From assembly GCA_013361015.1 (NCBI GenBank), contig JABWAN010000485.1, positions 1 through 5,168 on the forward strand: a stretch of DNA of 5,168 bases, written 5' to 3'. The DNA comes from Candidatus Zhuqueibacterota bacterium. GTDB lineage: Bacteria > Zhuqueibacterota > Zhuqueibacteria > Zhuqueibacterales > Zhuqueibacteraceae. The position numbers were made by a program, and so were the translations under genes. Positions 1-5,142 of this stretch are shown piece after piece. The notes under the pieces are model-generated. The model did not search any database. It worked only from the letters and a program-made list of their open reading frames with translations, and had not been told where the DNA came from. Every line of letters begins with the position of its first letter. Position 1 is the first letter of the stretch.

Positions 1-117
1 GAACGTGAGCGGAATCGTCCACGCCCTGCCGACCGGTGCCTGCTGCGCGAAAGCCTGGCCGCCAAGCAGCGCCGTGAGCAGAACGAACACCAGCAAAGTT
101 TTTTTCGACATCGCCAT
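1..117 (-). CDS. Exported protein of unknown function, 5' end only (39 codons)
   Basis: Partial gene cut by the left edge of the window; only the first 39 codons are present. The start at 117 is chosen because AAGGAGG (129-123) lies 5 bases upstream. A second in-frame ATG at 111 would sit 11 bases from it and is a less likely alternative. The visible product is a typical Sec signal peptide: two lysines at residues 5-6, a hydrophobic stretch LLVFVLLTALLGG (8-20), and a probable cleavage site after AFA (residue 24). The mature protein would begin QQAPVGRAW. There is no lipobox cysteine, so it is probably not a lipoprotein. The 15 mature residues are too few to name a family. It has the same orientation as the two genes upstream but is 611 bases from the nearest one, so it probably has its own promoter. 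Confidence 0.8.
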   Translation of the reverse strand, partial: MAMSKKTLLVFVLLTALLGGQAFAQQAPVGRAWTIPLTF

Positions 118-122
118 AACTT

Positions 123-129
123 CCTCCTT
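123..129 (-). promoter_or_regulatory. Ribosome binding site of the left-edge gene
   Basis: The minus strand reads AAGGAGG, a near-perfect Shine-Dalgarno sequence, 5 bases before the ATG at 117 and 11 before the in-frame ATG at 111. It favours the upstream start. Confidence 0.8.
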
Positions 130-147
130 GGGCTTGGATACATGGTG

Positions 148-155
148 CAAATCTA
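148..155 (-). promoter_or_regulatory. Possible Bacteroidota-type -7 promoter element (TAGATTTG)
   Basis: The minus strand reads TAGATTTG, an exact match to the TAnnTTTG -7 element known from Bacteroidota sigma factors. It lies about 30 bases upstream of the start at 117, which would give a short leader containing the ribosome binding site. No TTTG -33 element is found at the expected distance; a TTTG does occur 10 bases upstream. Use of this promoter type in this organism is an assumption. An 8-base match with two free positions can also arise by chance. Confidence 0.3.
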
Positions 156-170
156 GAAATAGTTGCAAAT

Positions 171-190
171 TGCCATTCCGGAGAATGGCA
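171..190 (-). other. Stem-loop with a C(UCCG)G tetraloop
   Basis: The minus strand forms a perfect 8-bp stem, TGCCATTC/GAATGGCA, closed by the loop TCCG. With its closing C-G pair this is a UNCG tetraloop, a particularly stable RNA hairpin cap. The stem can extend by four more pairs (163-166 with 191-194) past a 4-base bulge. It lies about 40 bases upstream of the ribosome binding site of the left-edge gene. No T tract follows it directly, so it is not a classical terminator. It could stabilise an RNA end or form part of a leader. Only the structure is seen; the role is unknown. Confidence 0.55.
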
Positions 191-207
191 GCAAGCCAAA
201 ACAAAAA

Positions 208-265
208 CGCCAAAAGGCGGGCACGATTTTTCCCATTGAGAAAATCGCCACCTCGTGGACGAGGT
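208..265 (-). other. Three closely spaced short hairpins upstream of the left-edge gene
   Basis: Three inverted repeats follow each other. At 250-265 there are 7-bp arms (ACCTCGT/ACGAGGT) around two bases. At 224-247 there are 7-bp arms (CGATTTT/AAAATCG) around a 10-base loop. At 208-219 there is CGCC TTTT GGCG on the minus strand, followed by TTTTTGTTTT (207-198). The last resembles a weak intrinsic terminator, but its stem is only 4 bp. With the hairpin at 171-190 this makes four stem-loops within 95 bases. They could terminate upstream transcription or form a structured leader; the sequence does not decide between these. Confidence 0.4.
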
Positions 266-502
266 CAAAGTTGAGTTTTAAAAAGGAGGTAAAGAGAAAG
301 GGGTTGCCAAGTTAAATGATGAAGTTCAGTGCTCAAGAGCCATGAGGAGGAGAACCCAAACACGACTTGCCCTGTCAATGTTCGAAGTTAATTACCTCCC
401 CTAATTTGAAATGCGTACAAAATTCTTGCACGATTTTGCTTGATGCTGCCCTCACAGCAGGGAAGCAGACTGTGCCAACCCACCTCAAAGAATGAACCCG
501 AG
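266..502. other. Intergenic stretch with no recognised gene
   Basis: I see no credible gene here on either strand. A purine-rich AGGAGGTAA on the plus strand (284-292) and its complement near 392-399 make a widely spaced 8-bp inverted repeat. Neither is followed by a reading frame of useful length. The short frames crossing this stretch on the minus strand show no recognisable protein features. Confidence 0.5.
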
Positions 503-566
503 AAAAACCCGCTCGCTTCTGCGGCTTCCGAGCCTTTATCGTATCCGTTCGGCCAACAGAAGCGGG
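503..566 (-). terminator. Possible intrinsic terminator downstream of the T9SS gene
   Basis: On the minus strand CCCGCTTCTG (566-557) can pair with CAGAAG...CGGG (521-508) across a 4-base bulge. It encloses a loop of about 35 bases that itself holds a GCTCG/CGAGC inverted repeat. TTTTT (507-503) follows at once. The GC-rich base plus T tract is terminator-like, but the long loop and the bulge make it atypical. It lies about 165 bases after the stop codon of the 630-aa gene. Confidence 0.35.
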
Positions 567-688
567 CAACGCTGGTGAGAGCGACCCGCCCAGGGATAAC
601 CGGATCCCGCAGCATGTGGGAGGACACCCGAAGTGGGTGTCCTCACCGAATCCAAACACCTTTCGGGGAAAACGGCTGATAAACGCCG
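503..688 (-). ncRNA. Candidate structured RNA element downstream of the T9SS gene
   Basis: On the minus strand, in order, there are five consecutive potential stem-loops: 688-673 (CGGC/GCCG), 666-646 (CCGAA/TTCGG), 644-620 (perfect 10-bp stem GAGGACACCC/GGGTGTCCTC with loop ACTTC), 608-593 (GGGAT/ATCCC), and 589-562 (GCGGG-CGC/GCG-CCCGC with an internal loop). A longer terminal pairing, 566-557 with 521-508, follows and ends in T5. The region starts 41 bases after the stop codon of the upstream gene. It does not match the hallmark motifs I know for SRP RNA, RNase P, tmRNA, 6S RNA or common riboswitches. It could instead be an interspersed repeat carrying palindromes, or a 3' UTR structure. 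Calling it an RNA is an inference from pairing alone; covariation was not tested. Confidence 0.35.
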
Positions 689-704
689 AATCCCGCCGAA
701 CTTT

Positions 705-721
705 TGACCATCCTCTGGTCA
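705..721 (-). other. Small hairpin just after the T9SS gene stop codon
   Basis: Arms of 6 bp (TGACCA/TGGTCA) around a 5-base loop start 7 bases past the TAG stop at 731-729. On the minus strand it is followed by AAAAG and not by a T tract, so it is unlikely to terminate transcription alone. It may protect the 3' end of the message or belong to the stem-loop chain that follows. Confidence 0.4.
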
Positions 722-728
722 TTTGACT

Positions 729-2621
729 CTACTTCAACAAAACGAGCTTCCTGCTTTTCACAAAATCACCGGCCGTGAGGCGATACAGATAGACACCCGA
801 CTCCGCCACGCGCCCCAATTGATCCCTGCCATCCCATTGCACCCGGTGCAGGCCGGCCGGCATTTCCCCTTCCACCAGCGTGCGCACTTCGTGACCGAGC
901 ACGCTGTAGATCTTCAAGCTCACTTTGCCGGCTTTGGGCAATTGAAACTCGATCATCGTCTCAGGATTGAAGGGGTTCGGATAATTCTGCGCCAGCTCAT
1001 AACCAGTTACCGGCGCTTGCGCAGAAGCTGCGTCTGCTTCGTCGCTCTTTGACAAGGCATGCGCCTTGGTCAAGTGCAACGTGGAGGAATGCGGCACAAA
1101 AATCACGTCTTCTTCCACACTGATCGACTTCGCCACGACCGAGCCTTTGAAGCGGCAGTCTTCATCGAAATGCACCTCCGCGCGCGGCGCGATGATCCAG
1201 CCTAAAATCAACGCATCCTCTTCGATATCGACTTTGCTATGCTGCAGCGTCGTAAACGTCACTTGATTGCTGGCTGCCTGCCCGAAGGGCGTAATGACAA
1301 TCTCGATGTCTTCATCGAAATCCAGCTCGTCGACGACGTTAATGTATACCGGCCCGTTCGCGACATCGATCGAGAGCACGGATCTTTCGTCGGTATCAAG
1401 CTCATCAAAGAAGTAATCGCCGCTGCGCAAAAACAGCGTGCCGCCGGTTTTGACCTCGACGTCATCATAGGCGCCCGGTTCCAAATTGAGGGAGCCTCGC
1501 TTGGGCACAGTGATATCTCCTTTGCCCGCTTTGAACGAGGGCGTGGGCAGGACGAACGAAATGACGGAGGCTTTTTCCTGCGCCGTACCGCTCACGCTCG
1601 CGTTGCCGCGCAAAGCAAGATCGTCTCCGGCAAACGCGTTGCCCGTAATGGTGTTCCTTGTTTCGATCTCGATGTCATCCACGGCCGTCAAGTCGCCGGT
1701 GTGCGTGCCCGGCCCGCCTTTGTCAAACTCGATATCGCCGTTGGAATGAATATCGCCTGCGGAAGCGACGTTGCGGTCGATCTTCACAAACTTCTCCGCG
1801 AGGAACACGAAACCGCGCGCAATCGTGAGGCGCGAGAACCCGCCGATGCCGCCTTTGGAAATCGTTTTTGAAGCGGAATTCACGGTGCCGCCGAGGAATT
1901 CCCAAGTGGGCGCCGTATCCGCGGCGGCCAGGGTCAAACCGTTTCCTTTTCCCAATGCCGATGCGCCATTATTGCCTTCCAACCCGAGGGCATCGTGCGA
2001 AATGAATAGCGCGAGATCCGACTCCGGTATGCCTTCCAACTCCGATTCATCATAGTGAAACTCGACGGTCGCTTCCAGATTCATGTCATTGGCCGGATCG
2101 ACGTCGAAAAAGCGACGACTGCTTTCTTTGCTGGGCGTCAATTGTTGCGGCACGTTGCCGCGCGCGATCGTGGTTTCACCCAGTTGCGCCGCGGTGATGA
2201 TCTCCAATCCCAAATTGCCGAGGTTTTTTCCGTTGGTGAGATCATTGAGTGTGCCCGTAATGGTGATGTTGCCGCCGCCGCCGATAATGATGTTGCCCGG
2301 CGTTTCGATGAGCGTTGCGTTCTCGCCGAACGTGACGACGAAACCGTTCAAATTGAAATCGCCGCTGAGCACGCTCAAAACATTCGTGACGGTGATGTTC
2401 TTGCTCAAAGTCACACCGCCGGAATTGTTGATGGTCAGATTGTGAACCACGTCCGGCAATTCCGCGCCCGTGACAATCGGCGTCGTGCCTTCATACAAAA
2501 TATCGTCCGAGCGCGAGGAGGTATAGCCGTCGCCGCTGCCGCCGGAATATTGCGCGAAGCCGTTTTGCGCCAGGCTGATAACCGCAGCGAACAGAATCAT
2601 GATTTGAATTTTTGTTTTCAT
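729..2621 (-). CDS. Secreted surface protein with C-terminal T9SS type A sorting domain
   Basis: 630 aa. The start at 2621 is preferred over the in-frame ATG at 2627, because GGAG (2632-2629) lies 7 bases from 2621 but almost touches 2627. A Sec signal peptide covers residues 1-23 (cleavage after GFA). The mature N-terminus YSGGSGDGY is glycine-rich. Residues 59-140 (LTINNSGGVTLSKNITV, IIIGGGGNITITG) look like a beta-helix head. Residues 168-266 resemble the beta-rich segment often following such heads, with a HYDESELEGIPESDL motif and GGFSRLTIA at its end. Residues 285-345 and 375-510 hold repeated short beta strands with acidic turns (DFDEDIEI, DIEEDA, HFDEDCRF, SVEEDVIF) and the phrase GWIIAPRAEV...GSVVAKSI, similar to bactofilin-like or DUF7305-type solenoids. 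Residues 541-630 are a near-consensus T9SS type A domain (YELAQNYPNPFNP ... VQWDGRDQLGR ... SGVYLYRLTAGDF). Probable fate: outer membrane crossing by T9SS and surface attachment or release. Adhesive or structural function is an inference; no catalytic motif is seen. Confidence 0.92.
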   Translation of the reverse strand: MKTKIQIMILFAAVISLAQNGFAQYSGGSGDGYTSSRSDDILYEGTTPIVTGAELPDVVHNLTINNSGGVTLSKNITVTNVLSVLSGDFNLNGFVVTFGENATLIETPGNIIIGGGGNITITGTLNDLTNGKNLGNLGLEIITAAQLGETTIARGNVPQQLTPSKESSRRFFDVDPANDMNLEATVEFHYDESELEGIPESDLALFISHDALGLEGNNGASALGKGNGLTLAAADTAPTWEFLGGTVNSASKTISKGGIGGFSRLTIARGFVFLAEKFVKIDRNVASAGDIHSNGDIEFDKGGPGTHTGDLTAVDDIEIETRNTITGNAFAGDDLALRGNASVSGTAQEKASVISFVLPTPSFKAGKGDITVPKRGSLNLEPGAYDDVEVKTGGTLFLRSGDYFFDELDTDERSVLSIDVANGPVYINVVDELDFDEDIEIVITPFGQAASNQVTFTTLQHSKVDIEEDALILGWIIAPRAEVHFDEDCRFKGSVVAKSISVEEDVIFVPHSSTLHLTKAHALSKSDEADAASAQAPVTGYELAQNYPNPFNPETMIEFQLPKAGKVSLKIYSVLGHEVRTLVEGEMPAGLHRVQWDGRDQLGRVAESGVYLYRLTAGDFVKSRKLVLLK

Positions 2622-2628
2622 TCTCATT

Positions 2629-2632
2629 CTCC
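2629..2632 (-). promoter_or_regulatory. Ribosome binding site that decides the T9SS gene start
   Basis: The minus strand reads TTTTGGAGAATGAGAATG. GGAG is 7 bases from the second ATG (2621) and only 1 base from the first (2627). Initiation at 2621, giving MKTKIQ, is therefore more likely. Confidence 0.65.
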
Positions 2633-2664
2633 AAAATAGTGGAGCAATTTCAGACTATCTTCTT

Positions 2665-2727
2665 GGCTCGCGAAACACACCAAAAACACAAAAGAATTTT
2701 TCGGGTGTTTCACGCCTTTCGTGGGCC
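2665..2727. repeat. Imperfect palindromic intergenic repeat, copy 1
   Basis: GGCTCGCGAAACACACC on the left faces GGTGTTTCACGCCTTTCGTGGGCC on the right, making an imperfect long hairpin with an A/T-rich centre. It matches the element at 5081-5142: both have CGCGAA or CACGAA at the left, AAGAA(C)TTTTTCG in the middle and an identical TTTCGTGGGCC right end. It fills most of the gap between the SUMF1-like gene and the T9SS gene. A transcribed copy would fold into a stem and could slow or stop read-through between the two genes. Similar CACGAAACAC...GTGTTTCGTGG repeats are scattered through genomes of several environmental phyla, as far as I recall. Confidence 0.7.
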
Positions 2728-2767
2728 ATAAGCTCGAATGTGAGGAGGCAGAAGCATGCCAATCGCC

Positions 2768-4285
2768 TTACGGCGCAGTTCGCACGCAACGAAAGCCGTA
2801 GTGATTGACGCGTTGCGCATCCGGAGTTGCGGCACACGCGCGATCGGCAACCCGCAGCAAGTCGGCTTTGTCTCGCCAGGCGCCGCCGCGGAAGCCGGAG
2901 CCCAGAGCATTTGCGCTCGGCCAACCGGCGGTATTGGCATTGCCCTCCGAACCCGATGTGCTGGAGAGTTCGCCGTCGCCGTGCGCGCCCGTGAAATTTC
3001 TTCCGGAGGTATTGGCCAACGTCACCACATGCTCCCACACGTTGCCGCTCAACTCCATCACACCGAAGTACGAGGCCCCGGCCTGTACGCGATCGCCGAG
3101 GGAGGCCGCGGCATAGATGCCCGCGCGCACCGGACCGTTGATGCCCGAATCAAAATTGGCGTTGGCGCCCACGGGCGTTGCGGTTTCCGCACCGCTGCCA
3201 TCGATGCCGCTGTGCCCGGTTTGCTGCGTGATCGTTGTGTTCGCCCACGCATATTCGCCTTTGACCACGGCTGGGTTGCCGCGACAGGCTTTTTCGAATT
3301 CTAATTCGGTCATCGGACGCAAGCCGGTCCAATCGGCATAGGCTGCGCCGTCGGACCATGAAAGAAAGTTGCACGCACGCTCATTGGCAGTTGCGGCGAA
3401 CAAAGGATGAGTGCCGGAGATGCTGCCGCGAAAACTTTGATAAGTGGCCTCGCCGGAAATGTTGCGGCGCGCAGCTTGTGCGCTCGTCAACAAGTTTAAA
3501 AAGTCCGCGTACTGGCCCTGCGTGATTTCTTGTTTCATGACATAAAAGGCCGCATGGCCTTTCGGAAAAGCTGCCGGTAGAGTTTTGCTGACGCTGTCTT
3601 TGAAGTCATCAGCGTGCGCCATGCCCTGTGCATTGTTGTTGCCCAAGCTGCCCGCACTGCCGCCGCCCAATGTGAGCGCGCCTTCGCTCGTAATTTCGAG
3701 CGGATTGCCGGAGACCCCATCTTCGAATTGCCCGTTGATGGGAGCAGGCGATTGATCGCCGACAAAAAAACTGCCGCCGGGAATATAGACCATCTCGAGT
3801 CCGATCACGTTGACGATGGTTGTGCTCGTAATGCCGGTAACACCGTCGCCGCTGTAATTCCACTGCAACCGCACCTCATCCCAATCATTCGCACCGCTGC
3901 CGTTTTGCGCGCGGAAGAGGAATACGCCTTTGCCATCGGACACGGCTTGCATCGCAGCGGGCACACCGTGGTCATTGCCCACGCTATGATCGGCGCTGCT
4001 GGCAGAAAGCGTCGCATGCTGCCAAGTTGCGCCGCCATCTGTGCTGAACTTCACAAACAGCCAGGCCGCATCGTAATTGAACGGCGCAGCCTGTCCGGCC
4101 CCGGCCAAATCGTTGCGCCACGAATTGTCCCAACTCACGTCGAGTTTGACCGCAACGTGGCTGCCGGCAATTTCGTTTTGCAAGGCGACGTGCTTGACCG
4201 TGAGATCATTGGCACGTGCGCTCAAGATGAACAGGCTCAAGGCTAGGGCCACCAGCCTGGAGAAAACTCTTTCTGTTTTGATCAT
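2768..4285 (-). CDS. Secreted SUMF1/formylglycine-generating-enzyme-like protein
   Basis: 505 aa. The frame is open for 90 codons further upstream, but the start at 4285 is chosen because AAGGAG lies 8 bases before it and the product then begins with a clean signal peptide (residues 1-25, cleavage after ARA). Residues 26-160 form an N-terminal beta-rich domain (VAVKLDVSWDNSWRND, NYDAAWLFVKF, TWQHATLS, VRLQWNY) often seen before SUMF1 domains in the FCB group. Residues 163-505 are a complete FGE-sulfatase/SUMF1 domain: EMVYIPGGSFFVGD (164-177), YVMKQEITQGQYADFLN (248-264), LSWSDGAAYADWTGLRPMTE (308-327), MELSGNVWEHV (410-420), GFRGGAWRD (464-472) and GFRC at the end. True FGEs have a catalytic Cys pair shortly after the RGGS motif; here that stretch (RGGAWRDKADLL) has none, although four Cys exist elsewhere (305, 334, 484, 500). 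Formylglycine formation is therefore unlikely. Ergothioneine-type or binding roles are open. It lacks a T9SS tail, so it is probably periplasmic. Confidence 0.9.
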   Translation of the reverse strand: MIKTERVFSRLVALALSLFILSARANDLTVKHVALQNEIAGSHVAVKLDVSWDNSWRNDLAGAGQAAPFNYDAAWLFVKFSTDGGATWQHATLSASSADHSVGNDHGVPAAMQAVSDGKGVFLFRAQNGSGANDWDEVRLQWNYSGDGVTGITSTTIVNVIGLEMVYIPGGSFFVGDQSPAPINGQFEDGVSGNPLEITSEGALTLGGGSAGSLGNNNAQGMAHADDFKDSVSKTLPAAFPKGHAAFYVMKQEITQGQYADFLNLLTSAQAARRNISGEATYQSFRGSISGTHPLFAATANERACNFLSWSDGAAYADWTGLRPMTELEFEKACRGNPAVVKGEYAWANTTITQQTGHSGIDGSGAETATPVGANANFDSGINGPVRAGIYAAASLGDRVQAGASYFGVMELSGNVWEHVVTLANTSGRNFTGAHGDGELSSTSGSEGNANTAGWPSANALGSGFRGGAWRDKADLLRVADRACAATPDAQRVNHYGFRCVRTAP

Positions 4286-4293
4286 TGTGACTG

Positions 4294-4299
4294 CTCCTT
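4294..4299 (-). promoter_or_regulatory. Ribosome binding site of the SUMF1-like gene
   Basis: AAGGAG on the minus strand, 8 bases before the ATG at 4285. It supports this start over the longer open frame reaching 4555, which would add 90 residues ahead of the signal peptide. Confidence 0.8.
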
Positions 4300-4333
4300 G
4301 ATTTGAGGCGTGCAGGAGTGCTTTCAAAGACTG

Positions 4334-4367
4334 AAAAAACCGGTTGGCGCGAAATAGTAAATCGCGC
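4334..4367 (-). other. Stem-loop followed by a T6 tract in the leader of the SUMF1-like gene
   Basis: On the minus strand GCGCGA (4367-4362) pairs with TCGCGC (4352-4347) around a 9-base loop. After a spacer containing the palindrome AACCGGTT, a TTTTTT tract follows (4339-4334). It lies 49 bases before the start codon. The spacer between stem and T tract is longer than in a normal intrinsic terminator, so an operator or leader structure is equally possible. Confidence 0.3.
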
Positions 4368-4498
4368 GACAAAAAGCAACCCGAGATTGCGAGATAAAGA
4401 AGGTGTTTCAAATGCCTAACAGCCATGTGAGGCGCTTGCGAGAGGAATGCCAATACCGAAGAACGCGAGCTAGCATTGACTTGTATATATAGTTCACT

Positions 4499-4514
4499 CC
4501 GCAAGCTCTTGCGG
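4499..4514. repeat. 16-bp inverted repeat (CCGCAAG CT CTTGCGG)
   Basis: Perfect 7-bp arms around two bases. Related CTTGC words recur nearby on the plus strand at 4435, 4522 and 4544. Its symmetry and short centre fit a dimeric regulator site as well as a hairpin. It lies about 215 bases upstream of the SUMF1-like gene, far for a direct operator. Confidence 0.4.
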
Positions 4515-4884
4515 AAAGCGGCTTGCGCAAAATATAATTCGCGCTTGCAGAGCAACCATGTTCGGTTAAATTGTCAAAGCGCCATTTCTGCTGCGTCACG
4601 CTCCAGCGCAAAACTGCGCGCCGTGCTGGGTGCCGCCCAAGCTGGTCAGCACAGAAACCTTGCGATTACTTCACAGTCACGTTGAACAATACGCCGGAGG
4701 CCGCAATCGCTTTCAGTCATGAAGTCTGTGCCATTGCAGTACGATTGAAAAGACTGTGAATTGTATTGTTACCATTTTCAGGATGCACAGCAGGTACTTG
4801 GCTTTCGTAATGATAACACGCCGCATTTTCCGACGCTCGCTTCGTTTTCTCTTCACAAACACCTAAACACAGAGGTTGTTGCCT

Positions 4885-5004
4885 CATCTCGCCCCACAAT
4901 TCCAGATTTGGTCAAAGAAGCAATGGGCTTTGTTCCCAGATCTTGCGAGCATTATCGTCTCGCCCCAAATAGTTTTGCCTTTCCTCTAACCACCATCTCG
5001 CCCC
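4885..5004 (-). repeat. Three copies of an 11-bp motif GGGGCGAGAYG
   Basis: On the minus strand GGGGCGAGATG occurs at 5004-4994 and 4895-4885, and GGGGCGAGACG at 4966-4956. The copies share orientation, with start-to-start distances of 38 and 71 bases. Flanks differ apart from a few T residues upstream. I did not notice this motif elsewhere in the window. Function unknown; candidates are binding sites, remnants of a larger repeat, or shared Gly-Arg-Asp codons in decayed coding sequence. Confidence 0.5.
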
Positions 5005-5080
5005 TTGACATTCGCCTCCGCATTCTGCACTTTAGAAAAAAACACGGCTTCCAATTCTGCGTCGTTATATTCAAGCCTAT

Positions 5081-5142
5081 GCCCACGAAATACACAATAC
5101 ACGCGAAGAACTTTTTCGTGTATTTTGCGTGTTTCGTGGGCC
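5081..5142. repeat. Imperfect palindromic intergenic repeat, copy 2
   Basis: The left arm GCCCACGAAATACACAA with TACACGCGAA (5081-5107) is nearly the reverse complement of the right arm (5114-5141), which ends TTTCGTGGGC. The centre is GAACTT. This gives a stem of about 25 bp with a few mismatches. It corresponds to copy 1 at 2665-2727 in the same orientation. The two copies lie on either side of the SUMF1-like gene and the intergenic region upstream of it. Confidence 0.75.

Larger units (their letters stand above)
4368..5080. other. Long intergenic region with no supported gene
   Basis: About 700 bases in which no frame on either strand has a convincing start, ribosome binding site and protein character together. 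The longest minus-strand frame (4899-4717) needs a TTG start and has no recognisable domain. Short stretches on the minus strand look protein-like but are broken by stops; for example, 4716-4666 would encode LKAIAASGVLFNVTVK and stop. This could mean decayed coding sequence. The region also holds the small repeats listed separately. A TATAAT at 4533-4538 on the plus strand with TTGCGG 18 bases upstream looks promoter-like but leads to no gene. Confidence 0.5.

Noticed and set aside
5..274. 89-residue open frame on the plus strand at the left edge
   Set aside because: It is antisense to a clear signal-peptide coding start and crosses that gene's ribosome binding site and the hairpin cluster; no protein features.
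284..345. AGGAGGTAA followed by ATGATG on the plus strand
   Set aside because: The spacing is over 20 bases and the frame stops after nine codons.
375..722. 115-residue open frame on the minus strand in the gap after the T9SS gene
   Set aside because: It overlaps the chain of stem-loops, has no ribosome binding site and no recognisable domain, and its arginine, glycine and cysteine content looks like translated non-coding DNA.
1239..1871. 210-residue open frame on the plus strand
   Set aside because: It lies wholly antisense to the T9SS cargo gene, whose domains are clear; it is a shadow of that gene's codon pattern. The same holds for 2055-2639 and 3614-4246.
2665..2727. Palindromic repeats considered as a CRISPR array or insertion sequence end
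   Set aside because: Only two copies 2.4 kb apart, no regular spacers, no cas or transposase gene in the window.
2655..3038. 127-residue minus-strand frame ending in a phrase like FFCVFGVFREPRR
   Set aside because: It is out of frame with the SUMF1-like gene and its tail is the translated palindromic repeat; such repeat-derived peptides are common false predictions.
4533..4538. TATAAT with TTGCGG 18 bases upstream on the plus strand
   Set aside because: No plus-strand gene follows within the window, so a promoter is not supported.
4717..4899. 60-residue frame on the minus strand
   Set aside because: It needs a TTG start inside a repeat-rich stretch, has no ribosome binding site and no recognisable protein character.
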